Of a stretch of DNA of 64,000 bases, positions 1-8,306 are shown in pieces. The first letter of the stretch is position 1. The number at the start of each line of letters is the position of its first letter. This stretch comes from Carboxylicivirga agarovorans (GTDB lineage: Bacteria > Bacteroidota > Bacteroidia > Bacteroidales > Marinilabiliaceae): the NCBI RefSeq assembly GCF_050589845.1, contig NZ_JBNGPA010000002.1:186001-250000 (forward strand). Direction: 5' to 3'. Made by a program: the position numbers and the translations under genes. Below the pieces are notes generated by a model, which saw only the letters and a program-made list of their open reading frames with translations, was not told the DNA's origin and searched no databases.

Positions 1-678
1 GATGCCGACCTGCAGGATAGTCCTGATGAGATTCCTGAGTTGGTGCGTATGGTGCGCGAAGATAACTATGATATTGTTAGTGGCTGGAAAAAGAAACGTT
101 ATGATCCCATAGGTAAAACCTTGCCTAGTAAGTTGTTTAACAGGACTGTGAGGATGGTTTCAGGTATTAAGCTTCATGATTTTAACTGTGGATTGAAAGC
201 CTACAGAAATGAGGTTATCAAAAACATAGAAGTATATGGCGAAATGCACCGCTACATTCCCTTAATTGCCAAACAGGCTGGTTTTAATCGAATTGGTGAA
301 AAAATCGTGCAGCATCAGGAGCGTAAGTATGGAGTATCTAAATTTGGTATAGAACGCACCATTAAAGGTTTCCTCGATTTGCTGTCGGTTACTTTTATTT
401 CCAAATTTGGTAAGCGTCCGATGCATCTGTTTGGTGCTTTGGGAACATTAATGTTTGTCGTGGGTTTTCTATCGGCCTTATGGCTGGGGGTAAGCAAACT
501 GCTCTCTGTTTTCTATTATCATATTGCAGCTCCCCTTGTTACTGACAGCCCTTACTTCTACATCGCATTAACCAGTATGATAATTGGTACACAGCTGTTC
601 CTGGCAGGTTTTCTGGCAGAATTGGTATCGCGTAGTGGTCATGATCGTAACGCTTACCAGGTGTCGGAACGATTATAG
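1..678 (+). CDS. Glycosyltransferase family 2, membrane-anchored (5' partial)
   Basis: The reading frame is open from base 1, so the N-terminus lies outside the window. The first visible residues, DADLQDSP, are the DXD-type metal and nucleotide-sugar binding motif of family 2 glycosyltransferases of the DPM1/GtrB/ArnC type. About 225 residues remain. Two hydrophobic segments near the C-terminus (about residues 143-164 and 187-212 of the visible part) match the usual pair of membrane helices of the polyprenyl-phosphate glycosyltransferase subgroup. The enzyme probably transfers a sugar from a nucleotide sugar to a lipid carrier at the inner membrane for surface polysaccharide. Two methyltransferase genes follow on the same strand, which fits a glycan-modification cluster. 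The sugar is not predictable from what is seen. Confidence 0.88.
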   Translation, partial: DADLQDSPDEIPELVRMVREDNYDIVSGWKKKRYDPIGKTLPSKLFNRTVRMVSGIKLHDFNCGLKAYRNEVIKNIEVYGEMHRYIPLIAKQAGFNRIGEKIVQHQERKYGVSKFGIERTIKGFLDLLSVTFISKFGKRPMHLFGALGTLMFVVGFLSALWLGVSKLLSVFYYHIAAPLVTDSPYFYIALTSMIIGTQLFLAGFLAELVSRSGHDRNAYQVSERL

Positions 679-705
679 CAGTTTATCTTATATATGCAAG
701 CATGA

Positions 706-1398
706 ATGGATTGGAAAAAAATTGAATTGACATGCAGACGTTTTCTGGGTAGAGTTTATTCTCCTGATTTGGATATCGTAAAAGAAGTAAGCTTTTATGG
801 TGATACGGATGATGGAGGGTGGCCCCTTTGGGATGAACATGTTGATTCCGGTTCCATAGTTTATTCGTTTGGTGTGGGCACTAATATATCATGGGAAGAA
901 ACTATAATCAAGCATTTTGGATTGACTGTTTTTTCATTTGACCCAAATCCAATGTCCATAAGCTGGTTGAATGATAAAGCTGTTTCTGCTCGTTTACGCC
1001 ACCATGAAATAGCTTTGGGATGGAAAGATTCTAAGGAGCTATTTTTTCTTAACAGGGAAAATATAGCGGGCTGTGGCTTAGTGAAAAGTTCAGAGCACAG
1101 GGAGCAAATAGAGGTGCAATGTTTGACCTTGTCAAGTATTATGAAGCAACTGGGTCATGCCAGTATCGATGTGCTGAAGATTGATATTGAAGGTGCCGAG
1201 TATGAAGTGATTGATAATATTTTGGACAGTAGTGTTGCAATTGGACAGCTTTTGGTAGAATTCCACCATCGATCCAAAGGGGATTATACAATAAAGGATA
1301 CTAAAAAGCTTGTGAACAGGTTGAAGGCAGCAGGATATAAGTTGTTTTGGTTTTCTGAGCGTGGACGTGAGCTGGCATTTCTAAACGAAAAGTATTGA
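706..1398 (+). CDS. FkbM family methyltransferase
   Basis: The 230-residue protein carries the FkbM signature KIDIEGAEYEV near residues 164-175, and a glycine motif (GVGTNISWE) near residue 53 where the SAM-binding loop is expected. FkbM enzymes are SAM-dependent O-methyltransferases that often modify sugars or lipids of cell-surface glycans. The gene lies 27 bases after the glycosyltransferase and 2 bases before a second methyltransferase, so co-transcription is likely. ATG at 706 is used because the ATG at 702 is in another frame that stops at once. The substrate is unknown; a glycan is inferred from context only. Confidence 0.85.
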   Translation: MDWKKIELTCRRFLGRVYSPDLDIVKEVSFYGDTDDGGWPLWDEHVDSGSIVYSFGVGTNISWEETIIKHFGLTVFSFDPNPMSISWLNDKAVSARLRHHEIALGWKDSKELFFLNRENIAGCGLVKSSEHREQIEVQCLTLSSIMKQLGHASIDVLKIDIEGAEYEVIDNILDSSVAIGQLLVEFHHRSKGDYTIKDTKKLVNRLKAAGYKLFWFSERGRELAFLNEKY

Positions 1399-1400
1399 TT

Positions 1401-2126
1401 ATGGCATTTTATAGTGAGATTGTTGAGGCATATGATGTTATTTTTCCTCTCAATGAAGCGCAGTTGGCTTTTGTTGAAGAGGCATGCAATGGTGCACTGG
1501 AGTCAACAACTATACTTGATATTGGTTGTGGGACAGGTTCTTTATCAATAGCTATGGCTCGTAGAAGTGCAAGGGTGAGAGGTTTTGATTTTGATGAAGA
1601 AATGCTGTGTAAGGCTGAAGAAAAGCGACCCCAGGCTCTGGATTTAAAATTTCAGCAAGGTGATATGCGACGTGTTGGTGAGTATTTTCAACCTGCTGTG
1701 TTCGACGTGTCTTTGTGTTTTGGTAATACCCTGGTTCATTTACAATCGCTTCAAGAGGTTGAGGGAACTATAAAAGCAGCTGCTAATCGCTTAAAAAAAG
1801 GGGGCAAGCTATTGATTCAGATAGTGAATTACGATCGGATCATTCAAAACAATGTGCAAAGTCTGCCAACCATTACGAAAGATAATTACTCCTTTGTGCG
1901 CAATTATCATCATAGGGATGATGGTAAGGTGGATTTTGAAACGATACTAACAAGTCCGCAGAGTCAGATTAAAAACTCGGTACCTCTACTGATGATTAAG
2001 CGCGAGGAGCTTTTGCAGATTATGAATCTGTATTTTTCAGACCTGAAGTGTTATGGAGGTTTCAATAGGACAGAGTGGTCCGAATCAAGCTTTCATTTGG
2101 TTGTAGAGGCTGTCAAACAAGGTTAG
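1401..2126 (+). CDS. Class I SAM-dependent methyltransferase
   Basis: This 241-residue protein has the classical SAM-binding motif I, ILDIGCGTGSLSIA (about residues 36-49), followed by an acidic motif II (FDFDEEML) and the conserved CFGNTLVHL region, as in Methyltransf_11/25 family members. A TTG codon at 1395 overlaps the preceding stop, but ATG at 1401 gives the normal N-terminus for the family and is preferred. It follows the FkbM gene almost without a gap. The acceptor substrate cannot be told; small molecule, quinone-like compound or sugar are all possible, and the neighbouring glycosyltransferase makes a glycan plausible. Confidence 0.82.
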   Translation: MAFYSEIVEAYDVIFPLNEAQLAFVEEACNGALESTTILDIGCGTGSLSIAMARRSARVRGFDFDEEMLCKAEEKRPQALDLKFQQGDMRRVGEYFQPAVFDVSLCFGNTLVHLQSLQEVEGTIKAAANRLKKGGKLLIQIVNYDRIIQNNVQSLPTITKDNYSFVRNYHHRDDGKVDFETILTSPQSQIKNSVPLLMIKREELLQIMNLYFSDLKCYGGFNRTEWSESSFHLVVEAVKQG

Positions 2127-2134
2127 CCTCAGAT

Positions 2135-2596
2135 CTAACTACCCTTATTACCCTTTGCTTTTAAAAGCCCCGCAACTTTCTTGTCTATCGGGAAGGTAAA
2201 TTCATCCGGATTTAACTTGTCTAGTGCTATCCAGCGAAAAGATTGAGCACCATCAATCTCTGGTATATCATGTATTTTTGTGGTGGTCGTAATATTGCTG
2301 TATGAATTTGCCTCTACATTGTAATAGATACTAATTAATTGCATGTTTTCAAAGGATATGGCTGGCTGGTAGTAGTCAGTGGTGTAAAAATGACTTTTAA
2401 TGTCAATGTGAAGGTCCAGTTCTTCTTTAAATTCGCGCTTCAGGCAGTCTATGGTTCCTTCACCAAATTCTAATCCGCCACCTGGGAATTTGGTCATGTA
2501 CATGCCAATCCGGAACTCGTCAGTAACCAGTACTTCCTGTCGTTCGTTAATTAATAACCCGTATACGCGGATGTTGAAATGTTTGGACTTATCCAT
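2135..2596 (-). CDS. NUDIX hydrolase
   Basis: The protein has a recognisable Nudix box, GGLEFGEGTIDCLKREFKEE, in which the glutamates that bind metal are kept; the usual glycine after the EE pair is replaced by aspartate. NUDIX enzymes hydrolyse nucleoside diphosphates linked to another moiety, often for housecleaning. A TTG codon at 2641 would add 15 residues; ATG at 2596 begins right at the first strand of the fold (MDKSKHFNIRVYGLL) and is preferred, giving 153 residues. It lies downstream of miaA on the same strand with a gap of 75 bases. Substrate not predictable. Confidence 0.85.
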   Translation of the reverse strand: MDKSKHFNIRVYGLLINERQEVLVTDEFRIGMYMTKFPGGGLEFGEGTIDCLKREFKEELDLHIDIKSHFYTTDYYQPAISFENMQLISIYYNVEANSYSNITTTTKIHDIPEIDGAQSFRWIALDKLNPDEFTFPIDKKVAGLLKAKGNKGS

Positions 2597-2671
2597 GCTG
2601 AAAGAAAACACCGGGCCATTATGTTTGTAAACCGCGAGCAAGGATTTTGCTACTGGCCCGGTGGGTTAAAA

Positions 2672-3574
2672 TTAATCAATGTGATTATCTACAAATTTAA
2701 TAATTTCATTGGTTTGAAACGGGTGAAACCAATTGATTTCTTTGTCACGTCTAAACCACGATAATTGCCGTTTGGCATAACGACGCGAATTTCGCTTGAT
2801 CAGCTCAATGGCTGTATCTGCATTGTATTCTCCGTCCCAATGAGCAAATATCTCCTTATAACCTACCGTATTCAGTGCATTGTTGTCTTTTAAATGATAA
2901 AACTCTTTTGCTTCATCAAACAAGCCGTCATTGACCATGATGTCAACGCGCTGGTTAATGCGATTGTATAGGGTCTCCCGATCCATATCCAGGCCAATTT
3001 TCAGGATGTTAAAAGGTCGCTTGCGTGCTGAGTTGGTGCGAAGTGAACTATATGTTTTTCCTGTCATCAGGCATACTTCAAGCGCATGCATGACCCTTTT
3101 GTGGTTTTTCAGGTCTACCTGGTCATAAAATACCGGATCAAGCATTTTTAGTTGTCGGCGCACAGCTTCAAGTCCTTCATTGTTGTGCATGTCCATAACG
3201 TGCTGTCTCACTTCTGCATCAATAGTAGGTAGCTCGTCTATGCCTTTGCACACGGCATCAATGTACATCATGGAGCCACCGGTCATTAATACCTGATCAT
3301 GTTTTTCAAAGAGCTTTTCAAGTAGCTTTAAAACGTCTTGTTCGAATTCGTAGGCATTGTAATAATCATTTACCGAATGGGTAGCCACCATGTGGTGGGT
3401 GACCAATGATAGTTGTTCGGGTGTTGGAGCAGCAGTGCCAATTTTCAACTCTTTAAATATCTGTCTGCTGTCAGATGATATGATTTCAGTGTTCAGGTGT
3501 TGCGCCAGGTTAAGGCATAATTCAGTTTTGCCTATTCCTGTAGGCCCAACTAATACGATCAGTGTTTTTGTCAT
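2672..3574 (-). CDS. miaA: tRNA dimethylallyltransferase
   Basis: MiaA transfers a dimethylallyl group from DMAPP to N6 of A37 in tRNAs reading codons that begin with U, which stabilises codon-anticodon pairing. The 300-residue protein starts with the P-loop VGPTGIGKTELCL (residues 8-20), followed by EIISSDSRQIF, the switch segment typical of the family, then MTGGSMMYIDAV and a C-terminal tail rich in basic residues (RRYAKRQLSWFRRD) that contacts tRNA. Length matches the family. The start lies 6 bases after the stop of the gene at 3581-4129, so the two are probably co-transcribed, with the NUDIX gene behind. Confidence 0.96.
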   Translation of the reverse strand: MTKTLIVLVGPTGIGKTELCLNLAQHLNTEIISSDSRQIFKELKIGTAAPTPEQLSLVTHHMVATHSVNDYYNAYEFEQDVLKLLEKLFEKHDQVLMTGGSMMYIDAVCKGIDELPTIDAEVRQHVMDMHNNEGLEAVRRQLKMLDPVFYDQVDLKNHKRVMHALEVCLMTGKTYSSLRTNSARKRPFNILKIGLDMDRETLYNRINQRVDIMVNDGLFDEAKEFYHLKDNNALNTVGYKEIFAHWDGEYNADTAIELIKRNSRRYAKRQLSWFRRDKEINWFHPFQTNEIIKFVDNHID

Positions 3575-3580
3575 TCTTAA

Positions 3581-4129
3581 TTAATATTGATCGGCCAGCT
3601 CGTCAAAGTTAATGTCATTATCTAAATTATCCAGCTCATCAAACTTCATAGAATCAAGCGAACCGTCAAATTCATCTTCAAAATCATGATATGATGAGCC
3701 TTTTATATCATCAGTGATGTCGCCAATCATAATTTGTTCAGGTGCTTTACCTTCGTTTCTGTAGAAATTGGGCTTTTCAAGATTGCCATTGGCTATTTGG
3801 ATGACCTCCATAAAAAATGCCCGCTCTGAAAAGAAATCATATACATATAGCAAGCGCTGTCCTTCTTCATACAAGAAATCCGAAATTAGCGTTTCCTGCA
3901 TTACTTTTATGGCATCAGAACCACTATCAGACATGTCAAAAAGTGTGATTTCCATCTCTTTGTTCCAATCACTGTCGGTAGTGAAAAAAGAAGCCATCTG
4001 GGTAGCATCGTATGCTAAAGTTTCCTGAATGCAATTGTGCAGATCGGCAAAGGTGAGTGTGTCATCAATTGCCACTTCCTTAACAAAGTCTTCAGCTTCG
4101 TGTGAAAGTATCCTTAAATAAATAATCAT
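3581..4129 (-). CDS. PRiA4 ORF3-like (IS1096 TnpR-like) domain protein
   Basis: The 182-residue acidic protein begins MIIYLRILSHEAEDFVKEV and has a central segment RLLYVYDFFSERAFFMEV, which resembles the conserved core of the plasmid pRiA4b ORF-3 / IS1096 TnpR-like family (Pfam PRiA4_ORF3) where an L.Y.YD.G...W pattern is usual. The last 50 residues are low-complexity and very acidic (many D and E). Despite the family name there is no transposon here; the gene is the first of a minus-strand group with miaA. Similar chromosomal copies are, to my knowledge, common in Bacteroidota and of unknown function. ATG at 4129 is the only good start. Confidence 0.6.
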   Translation of the reverse strand: MIIYLRILSHEAEDFVKEVAIDDTLTFADLHNCIQETLAYDATQMASFFTTDSDWNKEMEITLFDMSDSGSDAIKVMQETLISDFLYEEGQRLLYVYDFFSERAFFMEVIQIANGNLEKPNFYRNEGKAPEQIMIGDITDDIKGSSYHDFEDEFDGSLDSMKFDELDNLDNDINFDELADQY

Positions 4130-4269
4130 TGCGCATGTTTTTGGTTGCTTGGGTCAGATCAGCAAAAGTATGAAAAATAACACTTAGGTAATACGATTAA
4201 GATTGCAAAAGGTTTAAACATTGATAAATGTAGATTTGTTACTATGTGGTAATCTTAAATGCTTTTGTT

Positions 4270-4749
4270 ATGGATAAATTGATATTCTTGATTGTTGGAT
4301 TAGTGATAGGTGCGTTGGCAACTATCTTTTATGTAAAAAGTAAAGCCCCCAAAATGATGCTTATGGAAAGTGAAAGTCGATTTGGATTTGAAGAAACTCT
4401 TGACAAACTTCAGGAATCAATTGACTCAAAAGGCTGGAAAACGCCTCATGTTCACGATCTTCAGGCAACGATGGCCAAGTTTAATTACGATGTTAAAAAG
4501 GTGAAAGTCATGGAGGTGTGTAAACCTGATGTAGCCCAGTTAATTCTTTCGAGAGATGATGAACGTATTGCTTCCACATTGATGCCGTGTCGTATTTCTG
4601 TTTATGAAAAAAGTAATGGAAAAGTTTATGTGGCGAGAATGAATAGTGTTAAAATGGGAAATTTGTTTGGCGGCATTATCAAGCAGGCTATGGGAGTTGC
4701 CGGCGGCGAAAGTGAAGAGATAATAGAATCAGTGATTGTAACTGAGTAG
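4270..4749 (+). CDS. DUF302 domain protein with N-terminal membrane anchor
   Basis: From ATG 4270 the protein has 159 residues, with one hydrophobic segment at about residues 3-21 (LIFLIVGLVIGALATIFYV) and then a DUF302-like domain: FEETLDKLQESIDSKGWK, KVKVMEVCKPDVAQLILS, and LMPCRISVYEKSNGKVYVARMN. DUF302 is a small alpha/beta domain of unclear function found in many bacteria. A GTG at 4246 would add eight residues ahead of the hydrophobic segment; I prefer the ATG. It is followed after 25 bases by a cytochrome c lipoprotein gene, so a shared role in envelope redox chemistry is possible but only inferred. Confidence 0.75.
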   Translation: MDKLIFLIVGLVIGALATIFYVKSKAPKMMLMESESRFGFEETLDKLQESIDSKGWKTPHVHDLQATMAKFNYDVKKVKVMEVCKPDVAQLILSRDDERIASTLMPCRISVYEKSNGKVYVARMNSVKMGNLFGGIIKQAMGVAGGESEEIIESVIVTE

Positions 4750-4774
4750 ATTTATAAATTAAATAGTGAATCTA

Positions 4775-5197
4775 ATGCAAAAGATTTTTATTGTATTCAT
4801 TCTGGTTTCAGGTCTTGTGGCTTGTGGTTCCCCAAAGGCAAAAAAAGCAGAGCAGAAAACTGCGGAGTTAACACCACAAGTCGATCATCCCGGAAAAATC
4901 ATTTATAAAAGGCACTGTTTGTCATGTCATCAGTCCAATGCAGGTGGAATTCCGAAGATGTATCCGCCATTATCAGATAATAAAGTTATTTCCGGCGATA
5001 AGGAGCCACTGATAGATATCATTCTGAATGGGATGAGTGGCGAGATCGAGGTGAATGGCGAGACGTATAATGGTGTGATGGCCAGTTATCAAAATTTAAC
5101 AGATAAGGATATTGCAGATGTCCTGAACTACTTAAGATCGGGATTTGGTAATTCGGGCGATAATATAACAGCAGGTGATGTAAAAGCACAGAGGTAG
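4775..5197 (+). CDS. Monoheme class I cytochrome c lipoprotein
   Basis: The 140-residue protein has a lipoprotein signal (VSGLVAC, lipidated Cys17) and one heme-binding motif CLSCH at residues 48-52. A methionine in YNGVMASYQNLTDKDIADVL is the likely second axial ligand, followed by the usual C-terminal helix of class I cytochromes. It would be anchored to a membrane on the periplasmic side and carry single electrons, for example to a terminal oxidase. ATG 4775 is chosen over GTG 4766 since it gives a compact signal peptide. The upstream DUF302 gene may be co-transcribed. Confidence 0.85.
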   Translation: MQKIFIVFILVSGLVACGSPKAKKAEQKTAELTPQVDHPGKIIYKRHCLSCHQSNAGGIPKMYPPLSDNKVISGDKEPLIDIILNGMSGEIEVNGETYNGVMASYQNLTDKDIADVLNYLRSGFGNSGDNITAGDVKAQR

Positions 5198-5255
5198 TGT
5201 TCAAAGTGCAATAATTATTTATTTTTACCCGTTAATATTGCGAAACATTACCAGG

Positions 5256-6494
5256 ATGAATAACGATAAAAAGGGATTTATTACCCGTTCTTTGCACACG
5301 AGTTTTCCTAAAGACGATGCTTACAATGCTTTGCACATGCCTGTTTATGACGGTGTGGCATATGAATTTGATAATGCTGAAGAGATAGCTGAAACGTTTG
5401 CAGGCAAAAGGTTTGCACATGCCTATTCGCGCACATCTAATCCTACAGTAGAGTATTTTGAGAAAAAGATGCTGGCTGTTACAGAGGCACGCGCTGCTAT
5501 AGCATTGGCTTCTGGTATGGCGGCTATTTCAAATGTACTACTCAGTTTAGTAGAGCAAGGAGGTAATATTGTTGCCTCACATCATTTGTTCGGTCATTCA
5601 TATGCGCTGTTAAAACAAACGCTGCCTTCCTTAGGACTTGAAGTTCGTTTTGTTGATATGACCGATCATTCTGCTGTTAAAGCGGCAACGGATGAAAAAA
5701 CCCGTGTATACTTTTTTGAGACCATCACCAATCCTCAGCTCGAGATTGTTGATTTGAGTAAGTTGAGTGTGCTGGCTAAAGATAAAGGTGTTGCTGTTGT
5801 TTGTGATAGTACGATCACTCCGCCCTATGTTTTTCAATCAAAGAGATTCGGTGTTGATATTGAGGTGATGTCAACAACGAAATTTATTTCAGGAGGAGCA
5901 GCTGCCTTCGGAGGTGTTGTGCTTGATAATGGTACTTTCGATTACCTTAAATTGCCTGCATTAAAAGAATGGGCTGTAAAATATGAAACAAACGCCTTGG
6001 TAGCTCGTATTCGTAAAGAGGTTTTCAGGCACCTGGGCGGTTCAATGACAGCCCATACAGCTCATTTTATGAATCTGGGGCTGGATATTATGCCTTTACG
6101 CATCGAACGATGTGTAGAGAATTGTAAAAAACTGGCATTGTTTTTTGAAACGCATAAACAAGTTGTTAGTTACAATTATCCAGGCGCTGCAGGCAGTAAA
6201 GGATATAAGCTGGCTCAGATGCAGTTTAATGGAATGCCAGGTGCTGTTATGACTTTCGATCTGGAGAGCAAAGAGGCTTGTTATCGTTTCTTTGATCGCT
6301 TGAAAGTTATTAGAAAAGCTACCAATTTAAATGATAATAAAACGCTTATAATACATCCTGAATCAACAATTTACGCTGAGTTTTCAGATGAGGAGAAGAA
6401 AGCCATGGGTGTTCGTCCTACTATGATGCGTCTTTCTGTGGGTATTGAGGAGTGTGAGGATTTAATTAAAGATTTTGAAGAAGCGTTACAATAG
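5256..6494 (+). CDS. Cys/Met metabolism PLP enzyme (O-acetylhomoserine sulfhydrylase or methionine gamma-lyase type)
   Basis: The protein (412 residues from ATG 5256) has the features of the trans-sulfuration family: the AYSRTSNPTVEYFEKKMLAV segment, the ALASGMAAI motif, AVVCDSTITPP with the aspartate that contacts PLP, and the lysine of STTKFISGG (Lys209) that forms the Schiff base. The C-terminal RLSVGIEECEDLIKDF helix is also typical. Members include O-acetylhomoserine sulfhydrylase (MetY), cystathionine gamma-synthase and methionine gamma-lyase; sequence alone does not settle which one this is. Its location 1.4 kb upstream of a cysteine biosynthesis block favours a role in sulfur amino acid metabolism. 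A TTG at 5238 was rejected in favour of the ATG. Confidence 0.85.
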   Translation: MNNDKKGFITRSLHTSFPKDDAYNALHMPVYDGVAYEFDNAEEIAETFAGKRFAHAYSRTSNPTVEYFEKKMLAVTEARAAIALASGMAAISNVLLSLVEQGGNIVASHHLFGHSYALLKQTLPSLGLEVRFVDMTDHSAVKAATDEKTRVYFFETITNPQLEIVDLSKLSVLAKDKGVAVVCDSTITPPYVFQSKRFGVDIEVMSTTKFISGGAAAFGGVVLDNGTFDYLKLPALKEWAVKYETNALVARIRKEVFRHLGGSMTAHTAHFMNLGLDIMPLRIERCVENCKKLALFFETHKQVVSYNYPGAAGSKGYKLAQMQFNGMPGAVMTFDLESKEACYRFFDRLKVIRKATNLNDNKTLIIHPESTIYAEFSDEEKKAMGVRPTMMRLSVGIEECEDLIKDFEEALQ

Positions 6495-6501
6495 TAATAG
6501 G

Positions 6502-7665
6502 ATGCGGAAGTGTTTGGGGATTGGATTGTTGATGTTTTTTTGCTCTTGCCTGCAATTATTGGGACAAGAGGTCACTGTTAATGATTCAGGCGATGTTGAA
6601 GAGAATGGGGCTGTTGGTCTGATCGAAGATGTCATTGACCTTGTTTCAATGGAAAAAGGTCGACACAGCCTGATCTTTTATCCCATGGCCGGTTATTCTC
6701 CTCGTCAGGGTTTTCACATAGGAGTAATGCCTGTTTGGCGCATTAAACCAGCTGCTGAAATTGAATGCGAATATTATCGTCCGACCACGATCGCTCCTTC
6801 AGTAAAGTTTTCCACTACCGGAATGTATGAGTTCGAATTAGACGCGTTGGGTTTTACAAAAAACCGATGGATGTTTATTTCCAAGTTTCAATACCTGTAT
6901 TTGCCTGATGAGTTCTATGGAATTGGTAATCAGGTTAAGAATCCACCTTATTCTGAGTTTGAGATTAATCGCTTTAAATTCAAGAGTGAAATACTTAAAG
7001 GTTTAAATGCCAAATGGTTTGTTGGTGTAAGTATTGATATCAATAACGATGACCTGACCAACATTGAAGGCGATTTGCTGACACCCGATGTAATGGGCTA
7101 TTATGGTGGCTGGGCCAATGGTGTCGGACCTGGTTTCGCTTTTGATAGTCGCAATGATCAGCTTTATCCATCACGAGGATGGTTTGTTCTTTTTGCATCA
7201 AGTTATTATAGTAAAGCCTTTGGAAGTGATTATGAATTTCTAACAACAACCCTCGATGTCAGAAAGTATATATCATTAAAAGGGAACGAATCTATTTTGG
7301 CTTTCCAGACTTACCTGTCGGGAGCCGAGGGTGATGTGCCGTTTTATAAACTATCCTTCCTTGGAGGTTCACGTCTTCTGAGAGGAATTTCCCACCCATA
7401 CAGGTATATGGATAAACATGTATGGTACGCACAAGGAGAGTGGCGAAAACACATCTGGTGGCGTTTAGGTGGTGTGCTTTTCGCCGGAACAGGTAAGGTG
7501 TCACCACAATTTATGGATGCTCCATTGAAAGATCTTCATATGGTGATGGGTGGAGGTCTTCGCTTTAAAGTATTGCCCGATGAAGGTTTGAATTTTCGTA
7601 TTGATTTCGGGCGTTCAAATCATGGTGACACAGGAGTCTATTTCACTATCCGCGAGGCTTTTTAA
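6502..7665 (+). CDS. BamA/TamA family (Omp85-like) outer membrane barrel protein
   Basis: This 387-residue protein has a signal peptide (MRKCLGIGLLMFFCSCLQLLGQ) and then mostly amphipathic beta-strand sequence, ending in a phenylalanine-terminated strand (GVYFTIREAF) as expected for a substrate of the BAM machine. Segments such as YGGWANGVGPGFAFDSRNDQ and YPSRGWFVLFASSYY match the D15/surface-antigen barrel domain of the Omp85 family. It is too short to carry several POTRA domains, so it is probably a stand-alone barrel of the kind common in Bacteroidota. Start at ATG 6502, 7 bases after the previous stop; an earlier TTG inside the preceding gene was rejected. A hairpin with a T-run follows at 7701-7724. 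Confidence 0.82.
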   Translation: MRKCLGIGLLMFFCSCLQLLGQEVTVNDSGDVEENGAVGLIEDVIDLVSMEKGRHSLIFYPMAGYSPRQGFHIGVMPVWRIKPAAEIECEYYRPTTIAPSVKFSTTGMYEFELDALGFTKNRWMFISKFQYLYLPDEFYGIGNQVKNPPYSEFEINRFKFKSEILKGLNAKWFVGVSIDINNDDLTNIEGDLLTPDVMGYYGGWANGVGPGFAFDSRNDQLYPSRGWFVLFASSYYSKAFGSDYEFLTTTLDVRKYISLKGNESILAFQTYLSGAEGDVPFYKLSFLGGSRLLRGISHPYRYMDKHVWYAQGEWRKHIWWRLGGVLFAGTGKVSPQFMDAPLKDLHMVMGGGLRFKVLPDEGLNFRIDFGRSNHGDTGVYFTIREAF

Positions 7666-7700
7666 AGAATTCCTATAAAAACACTTGTTTAAAAGCTATA

Positions 7701-7724
7701 AAAAAGGTAGGATATTACCTTTTT
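7701..7724 (+). terminator. Probable intrinsic terminator after the Omp85-like gene
   Basis: Nine-base perfect arms (7701-7709 and 7716-7724) enclose a 6-base loop. The left arm begins with A5 and the right arm ends in T5, as in Rho-independent terminators. The loop carries the TAGGATA sequence also seen in the candidate operator downstream (7777-7799). Confidence 0.6.
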
Positions 7725-7776
7725 ATCTGCGTTTTTATTTTCTATGTAACTAGCTGTTATTTAGTTTGTTGTTTTA

Positions 7777-7799
7777 TATCCTATAAATAATATAGGATA
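7777..7799. promoter_or_regulatory. Palindromic operator candidate upstream of the Rrf2 regulator gene
   Basis: A perfect inverted repeat, TATCCTATA-N5-TATAGGATA, sits 76 bases before the Rrf2 start codon. Rrf2-family proteins bind such AT-rich dyads. The half-site TAGGATA recurs at 7708-7714 and at 7869-7875 (over the Rrf2 start codon), and a 13-base direct copy of the left half and spacer (TATCCTATAAATA) recurs at 9491-9503 at the start of cysJ. I infer that this is the binding site of the adjacent regulator. Confidence 0.55.
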
Positions 7800-7874
7800 A
7801 AAAAGTATTTATTTATTTGGAAAGAGTAATCAACTGATACATATTTGCTAACAGAAAAAGTAAAATAGTAGGAT

Positions 7875-8294
7875 ATGTTTCCAAAGAAAGTACATTACGG
7901 CTTACGATTTTTATTAACACTTTCAGGATTGGCGGAAGGAAGTCATCTGGGGGTGGCTGAAATTGCAGAGCGTGAAGGCTTATCTGTTAAGTTTCTTGAA
8001 GCAATTGCTGTTGCTTTAAGAAAGGGAAACATTGTTAATGTTCGACGTGGAGCTGGAGGAGGCTATAGTCTGGCGAGGCCTTTGAACGAAATAACACTTT
8101 ATGAAATCGTATTACTTCTGGACGAAAAGCTAGATAAGACGATTGCAACAGAAGGCCGTACTACAGAAAAGGCAGTTGGCCGTTTTTTACTGAGTGTACG
8201 TAATGATTATGGTCGATTGCTGCGCCGCGTAACTTTAGAGAAACTGCGTAACTATTTTGCAGAAGAAAATGAAAGTATAATGTATTACATATAA
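7875..8294 (+). CDS. Rrf2 family transcriptional regulator, CymR-like
   Basis: The 139-residue protein has the Rrf2 winged helix: YGLRFLLTLSGLAEG, then VAEIAEREGLSVKFLEAIAVALRKGNIVNVRRGAGGGYSL split over the recognition helix and wing, then an amphipathic dimerisation helix. It contains no cysteine, so unlike IscR or NsrR it cannot bind an iron-sulfur cluster in the usual way; this resembles CymR, the master regulator of cysteine metabolism in Firmicutes, which acts with CysK. The next gene, 12 bases downstream, is cysK, which supports that comparison. Candidate operator sites lie at 7777-7799, over its own start codon, and at the start of cysJ, suggesting autoregulation and control of sulfite reduction. 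Confidence 0.85.
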   Translation: MFPKKVHYGLRFLLTLSGLAEGSHLGVAEIAEREGLSVKFLEAIAVALRKGNIVNVRRGAGGGYSLARPLNEITLYEIVLLLDEKLDKTIATEGRTTEKAVGRFLLSVRNDYGRLLRRVTLEKLRNYFAEENESIMYYI

Positions 8295-8306
8295 ACCGTA
8301 GAAACC

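Noticed and set aside
2597..2641. Longer NUDIX protein starting at TTG 2641
   Set aside because: The extra 15 residues precede the first strand of the fold, and ATG 2596 gives the usual N-terminus.
3581..4129. Transposon origin for the PRiA4/IS1096 TnpR-like gene
   Set aside because: The family name is historical; no terminal repeats, transposase or plasmid genes are nearby.
5198..5255. SAM riboswitch ahead of the Cys/Met PLP gene
   Set aside because: The gap is only 58 bases and lacks any SAM-I or SAM-II consensus.
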